64,000 nucleotides of DNA from Alphaproteobacteria bacterium (GTDB lineage Bacteria; Pseudomonadota; Alphaproteobacteria; UBA8366; GCA-2717185): the NCBI GenBank assembly GCA_040905865.1, contig JBBDQU010000053.1, positions 32,176 to 96,175 on the forward strand, written 5' to 3'. Within the stretch, counting starts at the first letter, position 1. The number at the start of each line of letters is the position of its first letter. Positions 16,428 to 24,218 of the stretch are shown one piece after another. The translations under genes were made by a program, and so were the position numbers. The notes beneath the pieces are model-generated. The model was not told where the DNA came from and did not search any database. It worked only from the letters and a program-made list of their open reading frames with translations.

Positions 16428-17945
16428 ATGAATATTGCCAATCATCTGGTCCGCGCGGGCGCGGCGCGCGGCGAGCGGCCCGCCGTCGCGACTGGCGGAA
16501 CGGTACTGCTGACCTATGCTCAGCTTGCGGACCGGGCGGCCCGCCTTGCCGGCGCCCTGCGCGGCGCTTATGGCCTGAAGGCGGGAGACCGGGTCGTGCT
16601 GGCCATGAAGAACTGCCCCGAATACATGGAAGTGATGTATGGCTGCTGGCATGCCGGCCTGATCGCCGTGCCGACCAACGCCAAGCTGCACAGCCGGGAA
16701 TTCGCCTATATCATGGCCAATAGCGGGGCGCGCCTGTGCTTCGCGACGAGCGACCTGGTCGACGTGTTGGCGTCCGTCATGACGCCGCCGATGGAGCGGA
16801 TCGTCGAAGTAGGCGGCGAGGAATTCAGGCGCATACAATCGTCGGCAGCGATCCCCTGTGTGACGCGTGCCCCGCGGGATGGCGCATGGCTGTTCTATAC
16901 CAGTGGGACGACAGGGCGACCGAAAGGGGCGGAGTTGAGCCACCGCAACCTGCTGGCGGCGATATTCTGTTACTTTGCCGATATGGATCAGGGGGAGCCC
17001 TGGGACGCGATCCTGCATGCGGCGCCGATCAGTCACGGTTCGGGCCTGTATGGCCTGGCGCATGTGACCCAGGCCTCCTGTCATGTCCTGCCCGAAAGCG
17101 GCGGGTTCGACCCGGCGGAAATCTACCGGATCATCGGGCAGTGGCCGGGGCTGGTTTTCTTCGCGGCGCCAACGATGCTGAAGCGGCTGGTCGATCATTC
17201 CGAGGATTTGGATACGGCGAACCTGAAACAGATCCATTATGGCGGCGGACCGATGTATGTCGCCGACTGCCGCGCCGGGCTGGAGCGGTTCGGCCCCAGG
17301 CTGGCGCAGCTGTACGGGCAGGGGGAAAGCCCGATGACCATCACGGCGCTGACCCGCCAGATGCATGCGGACAATACCCATCCGCGCTGGCTGGAGCGCC
17401 TGGGCTCCGTCGGCACGGCGCAGAGTATCGTGGAGGTGCGTGTCGCGGATGATGACGACAATTTTCTTCCCGCTGGCGAAACCGGCGAAATCCTCGTGCG
17501 TGGCGATGCGGTCATGAACGGCTACTGGGACAACCCCGAAGCGACGGCGGCGGCGCTGAAGGGCGGCTGGCTGCATACCGGGGACATGGGCGCCTTTGAC
17601 GCGGACGGGTTTTTGACCCTGAAGGACCGGTCGAAGGATATGATCATATCCGGCGGCACCAATATCTACCCCCGGGAAATCGAGGAAGTGCTGCTGCGCC
17701 ATCCGGATGTAACGGAAGTATCCGTTATCGGCCGCGACGACCCCGATTGGGGCGAAATCGTGGTCGCTTATGTGGTCGCGGCGGAACAGGGTGTGGCGCC
17801 TGCCGCGCTGGATGCCTTCTGCCTGGAAAATATCGCCCGTTTCAAGCGGCCGAAGGACTACCGCTTCGTAACGGAACTGCCGAAGAACAATTACGGCAAG
17901 GTCCTGAAAACGGCGCTGCGTGAAATGGACGGTGCGGAAATCTAA
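16428..17945 (+). CDS. AMP-dependent acyl-CoA synthetase
   Basis: A 505-residue ANL-superfamily ligase that activates a carboxylic acid as acyl-AMP and transfers it to CoA. The P-loop motif YTSGTTGRPKGAELSHRN is at about residue 154, GYWDNPEAT and WLHTGDMG near residue 365-385, the hinge LKDRSKDMIISGGTNIYP, and the catalytic Lys in NNYGKVLK at the C terminus. Overall it is like medium-chain or aromatic acid CoA ligases; substrate not predictable here. ATG 16428 follows GGGGAG at 16417-16422. It is convergent with the aspartoacylase-like gene with a 4-bp overlap. Confidence 0.93.
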   Translation: MNIANHLVRAGAARGERPAVATGGTVLLTYAQLADRAARLAGALRGAYGLKAGDRVVLAMKNCPEYMEVMYGCWHAGLIAVPTNAKLHSREFAYIMANSGARLCFATSDLVDVLASVMTPPMERIVEVGGEEFRRIQSSAAIPCVTRAPRDGAWLFYTSGTTGRPKGAELSHRNLLAAIFCYFADMDQGEPWDAILHAAPISHGSGLYGLAHVTQASCHVLPESGGFDPAEIYRIIGQWPGLVFFAAPTMLKRLVDHSEDLDTANLKQIHYGGGPMYVADCRAGLERFGPRLAQLYGQGESPMTITALTRQMHADNTHPRWLERLGSVGTAQSIVEVRVADDDDNFLPAGETGEILVRGDAVMNGYWDNPEATAAALKGGWLHTGDMGAFDADGFLTLKDRSKDMIISGGTNIYPREIEEVLLRHPDVTEVSVIGRDDPDWGEIVVAYVVAAEQGVAPAALDAFCLENIARFKRPKDYRFVTELPKNNYGKVLKTALREMDGAEI

Positions 17946-18895
17946 TTCGGCGCGGAAACAAGGCGGCCTAATCTGACGGCGGTCTGTCCGGGGTAGAGTC
18001 GCAGCGAGGGCATGATCAGAACGCACTGGTCATAGGGCGTGCGGATGGCCGTTTCGCCGTCATACGCGATGACCGATCCTGCCTGTGCTATGACCTCCGC
18101 GCCCGTATAGGGGCGGACAAACCGGAAGTCATTCGATTTCGCCGTCACCGCATCGGTGACCTCGATGAATTTCTGCGCCGGCGGGGTAACGGAAACGCCG
18201 TGTTCTTCGGCGAATTGCGGGTCGATGACCTCAAGGTAACGCAGGAAGCGCAACGTCGTTTCCAGCGATACCGCCGCGCTGGCGGCTTCCCAGTGCTGGC
18301 CGCATTCGACCAGCAGGGCGCTGCGGGGGCTGGTCGGGTCGCCGAAATTGCCGTAGTCGCGCAACCGGCGGCCAGCGGCATGGCCGCTATCGGCAACGAC
18401 ATACGTCGGTACGCCGACGCCGGCGGCGAGCAACCTGCCTTTTTCCAGGGGTCCCGCCAGCATCAGCGGCGGGCTTGGCTGCTGCATCGAGTGGAGGTCG
18501 AGGAGGAAATCGACCGTGTCGATAAACGGCCGGTAAATACGGGCGCGGGAAAGTTCGGAGGAATGGCGGGGGCCGTCCAGGACTTCCGGCGACCAGAGTC
18601 GGTTGAAATCCTCGTTCACGTAACGCGAGGCGGTCGGCCGCGCCGGGTTGAACCGCAGATACGCGTCGACATTGGCGAATCCGAGGGTCAGCCTGCCGCG
18701 TATCGGCCGCAGGTCTTGCCGGAACAGACGATCCAGGGTAATCGCGCCGCAAATTTCATTGCCATGGGTTACGGCGTTGACCATGACATGCGGGCCGGGC
18801 GCGCCGCTGTCAAAGGTGGTGACATAGGGTATGCCGGTATTGCCCTTGGCGTAGGCGCTGATATCCGGCGCTTCCAGTTCGATACGAAACGTCAT
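17942..18895 (-). CDS. Succinylglutamate desuccinylase/aspartoacylase family protein
   Basis: A 317-residue zinc carboxypeptidase-fold (M14-like) deacylase. Zinc ligands are in VNAVTHGNEICGA (His and Glu) and DLHSMQQPS (His); LLVECGQHW carries the general-base region. The C-terminal beta domain (about 235-317) ends in a biotinyl-like AGSVIAYDGETAIRTPYD. Family members release acyl groups from N-acyl amino acids. It is 6 bp downstream of argE-like 18902-20086 and probably in the same operon, suggesting joint handling of N-acyl amino acids. Confidence 0.88.
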   Translation of the reverse strand: MTFRIELEAPDISAYAKGNTGIPYVTTFDSGAPGPHVMVNAVTHGNEICGAITLDRLFRQDLRPIRGRLTLGFANVDAYLRFNPARPTASRYVNEDFNRLWSPEVLDGPRHSSELSRARIYRPFIDTVDFLLDLHSMQQPSPPLMLAGPLEKGRLLAAGVGVPTYVVADSGHAAGRRLRDYGNFGDPTSPRSALLVECGQHWEAASAAVSLETTLRFLRYLEVIDPQFAEEHGVSVTPPAQKFIEVTDAVTAKSNDFRFVRPYTGAEVIAQAGSVIAYDGETAIRTPYDQCVLIMPSLRLYPGQTAVRLGRLVSAPN

Positions 18896-18901
18896 TGTTC
18901 T

Positions 18902-20086
18902 TTACGCTACCTTCGAATCCAGCCGGTCGATGAGCCGCTTCATGAATGTCTCGCAAAGGACCACCTGTTCGTGCTCGATATATTCGTCCGGCCGGTGGGC
19001 CTGGCTGATGCTGCCGGGCCCGCAGATCACGGTCGGTATTCCGGCATGTCTGCTGAAAAGCCCGGCTTCGGTGCCGAAGGCGACCTTGCCGTGATCGTTT
19101 CGCTCGGCAATCGATTTCACAAAGGTGACGACATCTTCGTCCTCGCGGGCATCGAGCGACGGGATCGTGCTCAATGCCTCGAAACTGAAGCCGGTCCCCG
19201 GATCGATCGCCTGCATCTCGGGTTCCAGGGTTTCCGAGATATAGGTTTTCAGTTCGGCGAACAGGGCATCCGGATCGTCGGCGGGGAGATGGCGGAATTC
19301 GAAATCGAAACTGCATTCCTTCGGTACGATGTTCAGCGCCGTGCCGCCGTTCATGACGCCTGTATGGACGGTTGTGTGCCGGATATCGAAATCATCGTCG
19401 AAGGGGCCTTTCGACGCGATCCGCCGCGCCATGCCTTTCAGGTAGGCAACCGCCTCGGCCGCATATTCGACGGCGTTCACGGCGTTCGGCGCCAGCGAGG
19501 AATGGCTTTCCACGCCGCGGACATGGGCGCGAAACGCCTTTTTGCCCTTGTGCGCGATGACAACCTTCATCTCGGTCGGTTCGCCGACGATGCACATCGC
19601 CGGCTTGACAGGCATGTCGCGCAGCATTTCAACGAGGCGGCGGACGCCAACGCAGCCGATTTCCTCATCGTAGGAGAATGCCAGATGAATCGGTGTTTCC
19701 AGCTTGCGGGCGATGATTTCCGGCGCGAAGGCGAGGACCACGGCAATGAAGCTTTTCATGTCGCTGGTCCCGCGGCCGAACAGTTTTCCCGCATGACTTA
19801 GAACGGTAAAAGGATCGGTGGTCCAGGCCTGGCCATCGACCGGCACGACATCGGTATGGCCGGACAGCATGATGCCGGACCGGTCCTGGGGCCCGAGCGT
19901 CGCGTAGAGGTTCGCCTTGCGGTTTTCCGCGTCAAAGACGAGCAGGCTCTCGACCCCAAGGTCCTTAAGGTAGCCTTTGACAAAATCGATCAGTTCAAGA
20001 TTGGACTCTCGGCTGGTGGTATCGAAACTGACGAGCTTTTCGATCAGTGCGAGGCTGGCCGGTGAGGCGACCGTCTGCTGCGCCAT
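18902..20086 (-). CDS. argE: Acetylornithine deacetylase (ArgE-type M20 peptidase)
   Basis: A 394-residue M20 metallohydrolase. Motifs: LVSFDTTSRESNLE at the N terminus, LSGHTDVVPVDGQAWTTDPF (zinc His and Asp), GTSDMKSFIAVVLAF, SYDEEIGCVGVRRLV (catalytic Glu pair), CIVGEPTEMKVVIAHKGK and GPGSISQAHRPDEYIE. It cleaves N2-acetylornithine to ornithine in arginine synthesis; closely related proteins act on other N-acyl amino acids, and several copies per genome are common. ATG 20086 follows AAGGGA. It is divergent from the N-formylglutamate amidohydrolase gene. Confidence 0.88.
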   Translation of the reverse strand: MAQQTVASPASLALIEKLVSFDTTSRESNLELIDFVKGYLKDLGVESLLVFDAENRKANLYATLGPQDRSGIMLSGHTDVVPVDGQAWTTDPFTVLSHAGKLFGRGTSDMKSFIAVVLAFAPEIIARKLETPIHLAFSYDEEIGCVGVRRLVEMLRDMPVKPAMCIVGEPTEMKVVIAHKGKKAFRAHVRGVESHSSLAPNAVNAVEYAAEAVAYLKGMARRIASKGPFDDDFDIRHTTVHTGVMNGGTALNIVPKECSFDFEFRHLPADDPDALFAELKTYISETLEPEMQAIDPGTGFSFEALSTIPSLDAREDEDVVTFVKSIAERNDHGKVAFGTEAGLFSRHAGIPTVICGPGSISQAHRPDEYIEHEQVVLCETFMKRLIDRLDSKVA

Positions 20087-20245
20087 ATGTGCGTATCCCT
20101 TTAATGCTCCGATGATCAGTATAGCCGCCTGATGCCGGATCGCCAGCACCGGAGAACATGGAAACAGCCAATTGCAGTGGTTGCACGTCCCGCGGCCATC
20201 ATACATTCTGATGGCCTGCGATTCGGACAACAGCGAAGGCCGCGT

Positions 20246-21133
20246 TTGTTGCATACCAGAATTCCCGGCGTACTGCAGGTGATAAAGCCGAATGGAAACG
20301 CGGCGCCGGTCGTTCTCGATTCGCCGCATAGCGGGACGGAGTATCCCGCCGATTTCAGCTGTGTCACGCCGATGAATATCATGCGCAAGGCGGAAGACAG
20401 TTTCGTCGATGAATTGTTCATGGCAGCGCCGGATTGCGGGGCCAGCCTGCAGACGGCGCTGTTTCCACGTTCCTATATCGATCCGAACCGCTCATTGCAG
20501 GATATCGATGCGGCGTTGCTGGCCGGCCCCTGGCCGGAATCGGTCTGCCCCAGCGAAAAGACCCGGCTGGGTCATGGCCTTGTTTGGCGTATCTGCCCCC
20601 CCGGGCATCCGATCTACGACCGGAAGCTCGAAGTGTCGGAAATGCGGAACCGGATCGAAATATACTGGCGCCCCTATCATGAAACGCTTCGGCGGACACT
20701 GGACGAAACCCATGAACGGTTCGGCGAAGTCTGGCATATCAATTGCCACTCGATGCCTACCTCCGTGATGCCATACGCCCAGGGCGGGATTTCCGGCTGG
20801 GGGGATTTCGTGCTGGGAGATCGCGACGGGTCCACCTGTTCGACCGATTTTACGCAATTCGTGGCCGAAACATTGCGGGGGTACGGTTACGATGTCCGGA
20901 TAAACGACCCCTATAAAGGCGTGGAACTAATCCGGGCGCATTCTGATCCGGCAAACGGACGGCACGGCCTGCAGATTGAAATCAACCGCGCGATTTATAT
21001 GGATGAATGTCGTCTGGAGCGGAATGGCGGCTTCGCGGTGCTTCAGAACGACATGACCCGGCTCGTCAAAGCGATTTGCCGCCATACCCGCGACCAGCTT
21101 ACGCGACCCGGTTCCCGAAACGTCAGCTCGTGA
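20246..21133 (+). CDS. N-formylglutamate amidohydrolase
   Basis: A protein of about 295 residues of the N-formylglutamate amidohydrolase (HutG-type) family: [53 protein letters not shown] and [13 protein letters not shown]. These enzymes release formate from N-formylglutamate in histidine breakdown, and some act on other N-formyl amino acids. No other hut genes are nearby. No ATG precedes the conserved region closely: TTG 20246 with GAAGG six bases upstream is chosen, and GTG 20279 is an alternative. The 3' end overlaps the convergent nadK by 11 bp. Confidence 0.85.
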   Translation: MLHTRIPGVLQVIKPNGNAAPVVLDSPHSGTEYPADFSCVTPMNIMRKAEDSFVDELFMAAPDCGASLQTALFPRSYIDPNRSLQDIDAALLAGPWPESVCPSEKTRLGHGLVWRICPPGHPIYDRKLEVSEMRNRIEIYWRPYHETLRRTLDETHERFGEVWHINCHSMPTSVMPYAQGGISGWGDFVLGDRDGSTCSTDFTQFVAETLRGYGYDVRINDPYKGVELIRAHSDPANGRHGLQIEINRAIYMDECRLERNGGFAVLQNDMTRLVKAICRHTRDQLTRPGSRNVSS

Positions 21134-21890
21134 ACTGTTCCTTGAGGATACGCTCCTCCAGGCCGTGTTCCTTGTCGAACAGGATCGAAACGGCCAGTTC
21201 CGCCGCTTCGCGGACTTCGACCGAAGCAACGTCCCGGATTTCGGTGCCGTCCGCCACGGCGCTGACCGGCCTTTTCTTCGGTTCCAGCACATCGAAGCGA
21301 ATTATGGCATTGTGCGGCAGCAGAGCGCCGCGCCACCGGCGAGGCCGAAAGGCGCTGATCGGTGTGAGTGCGAGTACGCCCGAACCGATCGGCACGATCG
21401 GCCCGTGGGCCGACAGGTTGTATGCCGTGCTACCCGCCGGGGTCGCGACCAGGACGCCGTCACAGATCATTTCCGCCATCCGTTCGATCCCGTCGATCAG
21501 GATGCGGATTTTCGCCGCCTGACGCGTTTCGCGCAGCAGGGAGACTTCGTTGATGGCAAGCGCCTCGTTTTCAGATCCGTCGATGCCAAGGCTTTTCAAT
21601 CGCAATGGCACAAATTTTTCCGCTTCCGCGTCCGCCAGGCGCTCGAACAGCGAATCTTCCTGGTACTTGTTCATCAGGAAACCAACCGACCCGCGGTTCA
21701 TGCCATATATCGGGACGTCGCGGCCCATCGATTCATGCAGGCATTGCAGAATGAATCCGTCGCCGCCCAGCGCGACGATAATATCCGCTTCGGCAACAGG
21801 AACATGCGGATATCGCTTGCATAGGACCTTCATGGCTTCCTTGGCGCGGGGCGACCCGGATCCGACGAACGCAATTTTCTTGTTTTGCAT
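21123..21890 (-). CDS. nadK: NAD kinase
   Basis: A 255-residue enzyme that phosphorylates NAD to NADP. It has the [12 protein letters not shown] motif (GGDG, catalytic Asp) at about residue 45, [13 protein letters not shown], the NEVSLLRET substrate segment, [16 protein letters not shown] and the all-beta C-terminal domain. It is of the short form usual in alphaproteobacteria. ATG 21890 follows GGAACC; an upstream in-frame ATG at 21959 would add 23 residues without family support. Confidence 0.95.
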   Translation of the reverse strand: MQNKKIAFVGSGSPRAKEAMKVLCKRYPHVPVAEADIIVALGGDGFILQCLHESMGRDVPIYGMNRGSVGFLMNKYQEDSLFERLADAEAEKFVPLRLKSLGIDGSENEALAINEVSLLRETRQAAKIRILIDGIERMAEMICDGVLVATPAGSTAYNLSAHGPIVPIGSGVLALTPISAFRPRRWRGALLPHNAIIRFDVLEPKKRPVSAVADGTEIRDVASVEVREAAELAVSILFDKEHGLEERILKEQFTS

Positions 21891-21989
21891 GGGTGGTTCC
21901 CGTGAGAATAGCGCTGAATTCAGGCAAAACCGCGACTGAACGGCCCGGTTTTCGAACAATACCGGCCCGCTATACCGATGGGAAGTCAG

Positions 21990-22100
21990 ATGTTGAAATT
22001 AGGGCAGGCGGCGATCTTCGACCTTGCGAAAATGATGGGTTTCGAACTGATTACGGTAAGCGACGGACGCGAATTCGCCCATCAGGTCATAGTCGAATAG
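21990..22100 (+). CDS. Small 36-residue hypothetical protein
   Basis: An ORF for a 36-residue peptide (begins [18 protein letters not shown], ends HQVIVE). ATG 21990 has GGGAAG six bases upstream; ATG 21978 is a possible longer start. Codon use resembles its neighbours and the peptide has an amphipathic helix followed by a strand-like end. The next gene starts 11 bp after its stop behind a strong GGGGAGG site, giving an operon-like layout. No homologue is recalled; it may instead be a leader. Confidence 0.45.
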   Translation: MLKLGQAAIFDLAKMMGFELITVSDGREFAHQVIVE

Positions 22101-22111
22101 CGGGGAGGCCG

Positions 22112-22516
22112 ATGTTGGAACAGGATGCCGTTCTATTCGCCAACGAAGCGTTTTACCGCGCTTTTGCCGATTGCGATGTGGCGGCGATGGAGGCGCTATG
22201 GGCGCAATCGGCGCCGGTCTGCTGCATCCATCCTGGCTGGGAGGCGATTCATGGACGTGAAGACGTGCTGAACAGCTGGCGGGCGATCCTGACCGGGGCC
22301 GCTCCGCCACGGATCGTCTGTCTTGCGCCGCAGGTATATTTTTTCGGCAATGCGGCGTTTGTCGTCTGTTTCGAAGGAATAGATGGAAATTATCTGATTG
22401 CGACAAATTACTTCGTGCGGGAAGGCGGGCGCTGGCGGATGGTTCACCATCAGGCTGGGCCGACCCGGTTCACACCGGGCGACATACCGACCGAGGAAGC
22501 GCCCTCGATCAACTGA
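22112..22516 (+). CDS. SnoaL/NTF2-like domain protein
   Basis: A 134-residue protein with the cone-shaped NTF2/SnoaL fold: FANEAFYRAFADCDVAAMEA helices, then VCCIHPGWEAIHGREDVLNSW and a C-terminal beta sheet ending RWRMVHHQAGPTRF. Members are small enzymes or binding proteins with many substrates; none can be named. ATG 22112 has a GGGGAGG site 4-5 bases upstream. It probably forms a unit with the small ORF before it. Confidence 0.85.
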   Translation: MLEQDAVLFANEAFYRAFADCDVAAMEALWAQSAPVCCIHPGWEAIHGREDVLNSWRAILTGAAPPRIVCLAPQVYFFGNAAFVVCFEGIDGNYLIATNYFVREGGRWRMVHHQAGPTRFTPGDIPTEEAPSIN

Positions 22517-22534
22517 TCCAGCCGCCGGCCCGGC

Positions 22535-22960
22535 TCAATCCGACAGGGCCAGGCGCATATCCACCCTGTTGCGGTCGCCGGTCCTCTGATAGGTCACCGA
22601 ATCCATTATCGTCATGATCAGGTGGATGCCGAGACCGCCGATCGGCCTGTCCTCCACGTCGCCGGACATATCCGCCTCTGACTGTCGGGTCAGGTCAAAA
22701 GGCGCGCCGTCGTCTTCACAGGTCACGTGGAGCCATCCGTCAGCCAGTGACAGCCGTACTTCGATGACATGGGGCATCGTATCCGCTGCATCGTATCCAT
22801 AACTGATCGTGTTGGTCAGCAATTCCTCCAGGACGAGCGTCAACCGGTGTTCCAGCGGAAGCAATTCACTGTGTTCGCTGCAGAACGCGGAAACCGCAGA
22901 TGTGGCACGGTTCAGTTCTTCCAGATTATTGGTCACCGTGACGGCTGTTTCCGCGGCCAT
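22535..22960 (-). CDS. RsbW-type anti-sigma factor/serine kinase (HATPase)
   Basis: A 141-residue single-domain GHKL ATPase of the RsbW/SpoIIAB type: LTLVLEELLTNTISYGY (N-box with Glu46, Glu47 and Asn50), CEDDGAPFDL (G1) and GGLGIHLIMTIMD (G2). In partner switching it binds a sigma factor or another target and phosphorylates a STAS antagonist. The matching STAS protein (27365-27730) and a PP2C phosphatase (24219-26339) lie in the same direction within 5 kb. ATG 22960 follows AGGAAAAATG. No sigma factor gene is in the window, so its target is unknown. Confidence 0.88.
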   Translation of the reverse strand: MAAETAVTVTNNLEELNRATSAVSAFCSEHSELLPLEHRLTLVLEELLTNTISYGYDAADTMPHVIEVRLSLADGWLHVTCEDDGAPFDLTRQSEADMSGDVEDRPIGGLGIHLIMTIMDSVTYQRTGDRNRVDMRLALSD

Positions 22961-23103
22961 GTCATTTTTCCTGAACGTACGACCATGCAACGCTAACGTA
23001 TATTCGGGTCAATTGCATACCGGACTTCCGATTAAACTGTGGCAATAGCGGCCATTCTGAACGATAGTCTGTTAATCATTCGCTGTTATCGACGGAGATT
23101 TCC

Positions 23104-23559
23104 ATGCGCCTTGGAGGGAAATTATTTATTGCGGCAATTGTATCGGGGCTGCTGCCAACCTTCGTCGCCGCGGCGCAGCCGGAGCGGATAGGGCAGTTGC
23201 GCAGTGTGTCGGGGGAAGCATTTGTGGTGCGTGGCGATGCGCGCCAGCCGGCAATTGTCGGCAATACCGTACAACAGAAAGATATCATCGAAACAGGCCA
23301 GGACGGCGCCGTCGGCATCACCTTCGATGACAATTCGGTTTTTTCGACCGGACCGAACAGCAATGTCAGCCTGGAAGAGTTCAAATACAACCCGTCGACG
23401 CTGAAGGGATCGTTCCTGGCCAAGCTGGGCAAGGGAACGCTATCAGTAATTTCCGGCGATATCGCGCGCGGCTCGCCGGAAGCGATGAAGATCCGCACAC
23501 CATCGGCGATACTAGGCGTCCGGGGCACGCGTTTCCTCGTCCGGGTTGACGAGCAATAG
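23104..23559 (+). CDS. FecR-domain secreted protein
   Basis: A 151-residue exported protein: signal peptide to about residue 23 (VAAAQ), then a complete FecR-like beta domain (GQLRSVSGEAFVVRGD, DIIETGQDGAVGITFDDNSVF, KIRTPSAILGVRGTRFLV). It lacks the membrane anchor and anti-sigma tail of true FecR and is closer to stand-alone FecR-domain proteins found with CHASE2 sensors. It is 17 bp upstream of the OmpA-like gene. A role as a periplasmic partner of the CHASE2 phosphatase is inferred from context. Confidence 0.88.
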   Translation: MRLGGKLFIAAIVSGLLPTFVAAAQPERIGQLRSVSGEAFVVRGDARQPAIVGNTVQQKDIIETGQDGAVGITFDDNSVFSTGPNSNVSLEEFKYNPSTLKGSFLAKLGKGTLSVISGDIARGSPEAMKIRTPSAILGVRGTRFLVRVDEQ

Positions 23560-23576
23560 GCGAAGGGACGCGGCGA

Positions 23577-24188
23577 ATGTTTCAAGGTCGATTGTTCAAG
23601 GGACTGGCAATTCTGGCGGTGTTGCTGGCATCGGCCTGCGCGGAACCGCGCCTTGGCAAGAACCTGGTAATCGTATTACCGGATGAGAACGGCAACGTCG
23701 GCGCAGTCACCGTGACGGACGGCAAGAACGAGGTCCTTCTGGACAGCGCGCTGGCGGCGGCAAAGATCACGTCCGGTAACAGGGTCGAACCGGTGGCTGT
23801 GACCAATGAGGATGTCGATGGTATCTTTGCCCGCGCCCTGGCGGCGCAACCGAGACCGCCGAAACGATTCCGGCTGTATTTTATTCGCGACAGCGATGAC
23901 CTTACCGAGGAATCGGAGAAAGAATTCGAACTCGTTTTCGCCGATGTCAAGAAACGCAGCGCCTATGAAGTTCAGGTGACAGGCCATACCGATACGACAG
24001 GCGATGAATCCTATAATGCACAGCTGTCCATCAAACGGGCGGCGGCGATCCGGGACAGGCTGGTATCGCGCGGGATCGATTCCGCGCTGATTGAGGTTTA
24101 CGGTCGCGGCGAATGGGATTTGTATATCAGGACAAAGGACGAATTCACCGAACCGCGGAACCGCCGCGTAGAGGTGATGATCCGCTAA
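23577..24188 (+). CDS. OmpA-family peptidoglycan-binding lipoprotein
   Basis: A 203-residue protein with a lipoprotein signal (LLASACAE, Cys near 22) and a C-terminal OmpA domain (about 100-203): EVQVTGHTDTTGDESYNAQLSIKRAAAIRDRL (seen as GHTDTTGDESYN and SIKRAAAIRDRL) and ending EPRNRRVEVMIR, which binds peptidoglycan. The segment between, about 25-95, is specific to this family. With the FecR-like gene just upstream it forms a two-gene envelope unit inside the partner-switching cluster, convergent with the CHASE2 phosphatase. Confidence 0.9.
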   Translation: MFQGRLFKGLAILAVLLASACAEPRLGKNLVIVLPDENGNVGAVTVTDGKNEVLLDSALAAAKITSGNRVEPVAVTNEDVDGIFARALAAQPRPPKRFRLYFIRDSDDLTEESEKEFELVFADVKKRSAYEVQVTGHTDTTGDESYNAQLSIKRAAAIRDRLVSRGIDSALIEVYGRGEWDLYIRTKDEFTEPRNRRVEVMIR

Positions 24189-24218
24189 AATCATAATTGA
24201 CGATTTGAATGTTTTTCG

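Noticed and set aside
16335..18026. Very long upstream extension of the rhomboid frame
   Set aside because: Lies antisense to the acyl-CoA synthetase, which is well supported; the rhomboid domain starts near 16334.
18200..19801. Plus-strand frame of 533 codons
   Set aside because: It overlaps the opposite strand of the aspartoacylase-like and argE genes, which have strong motifs.
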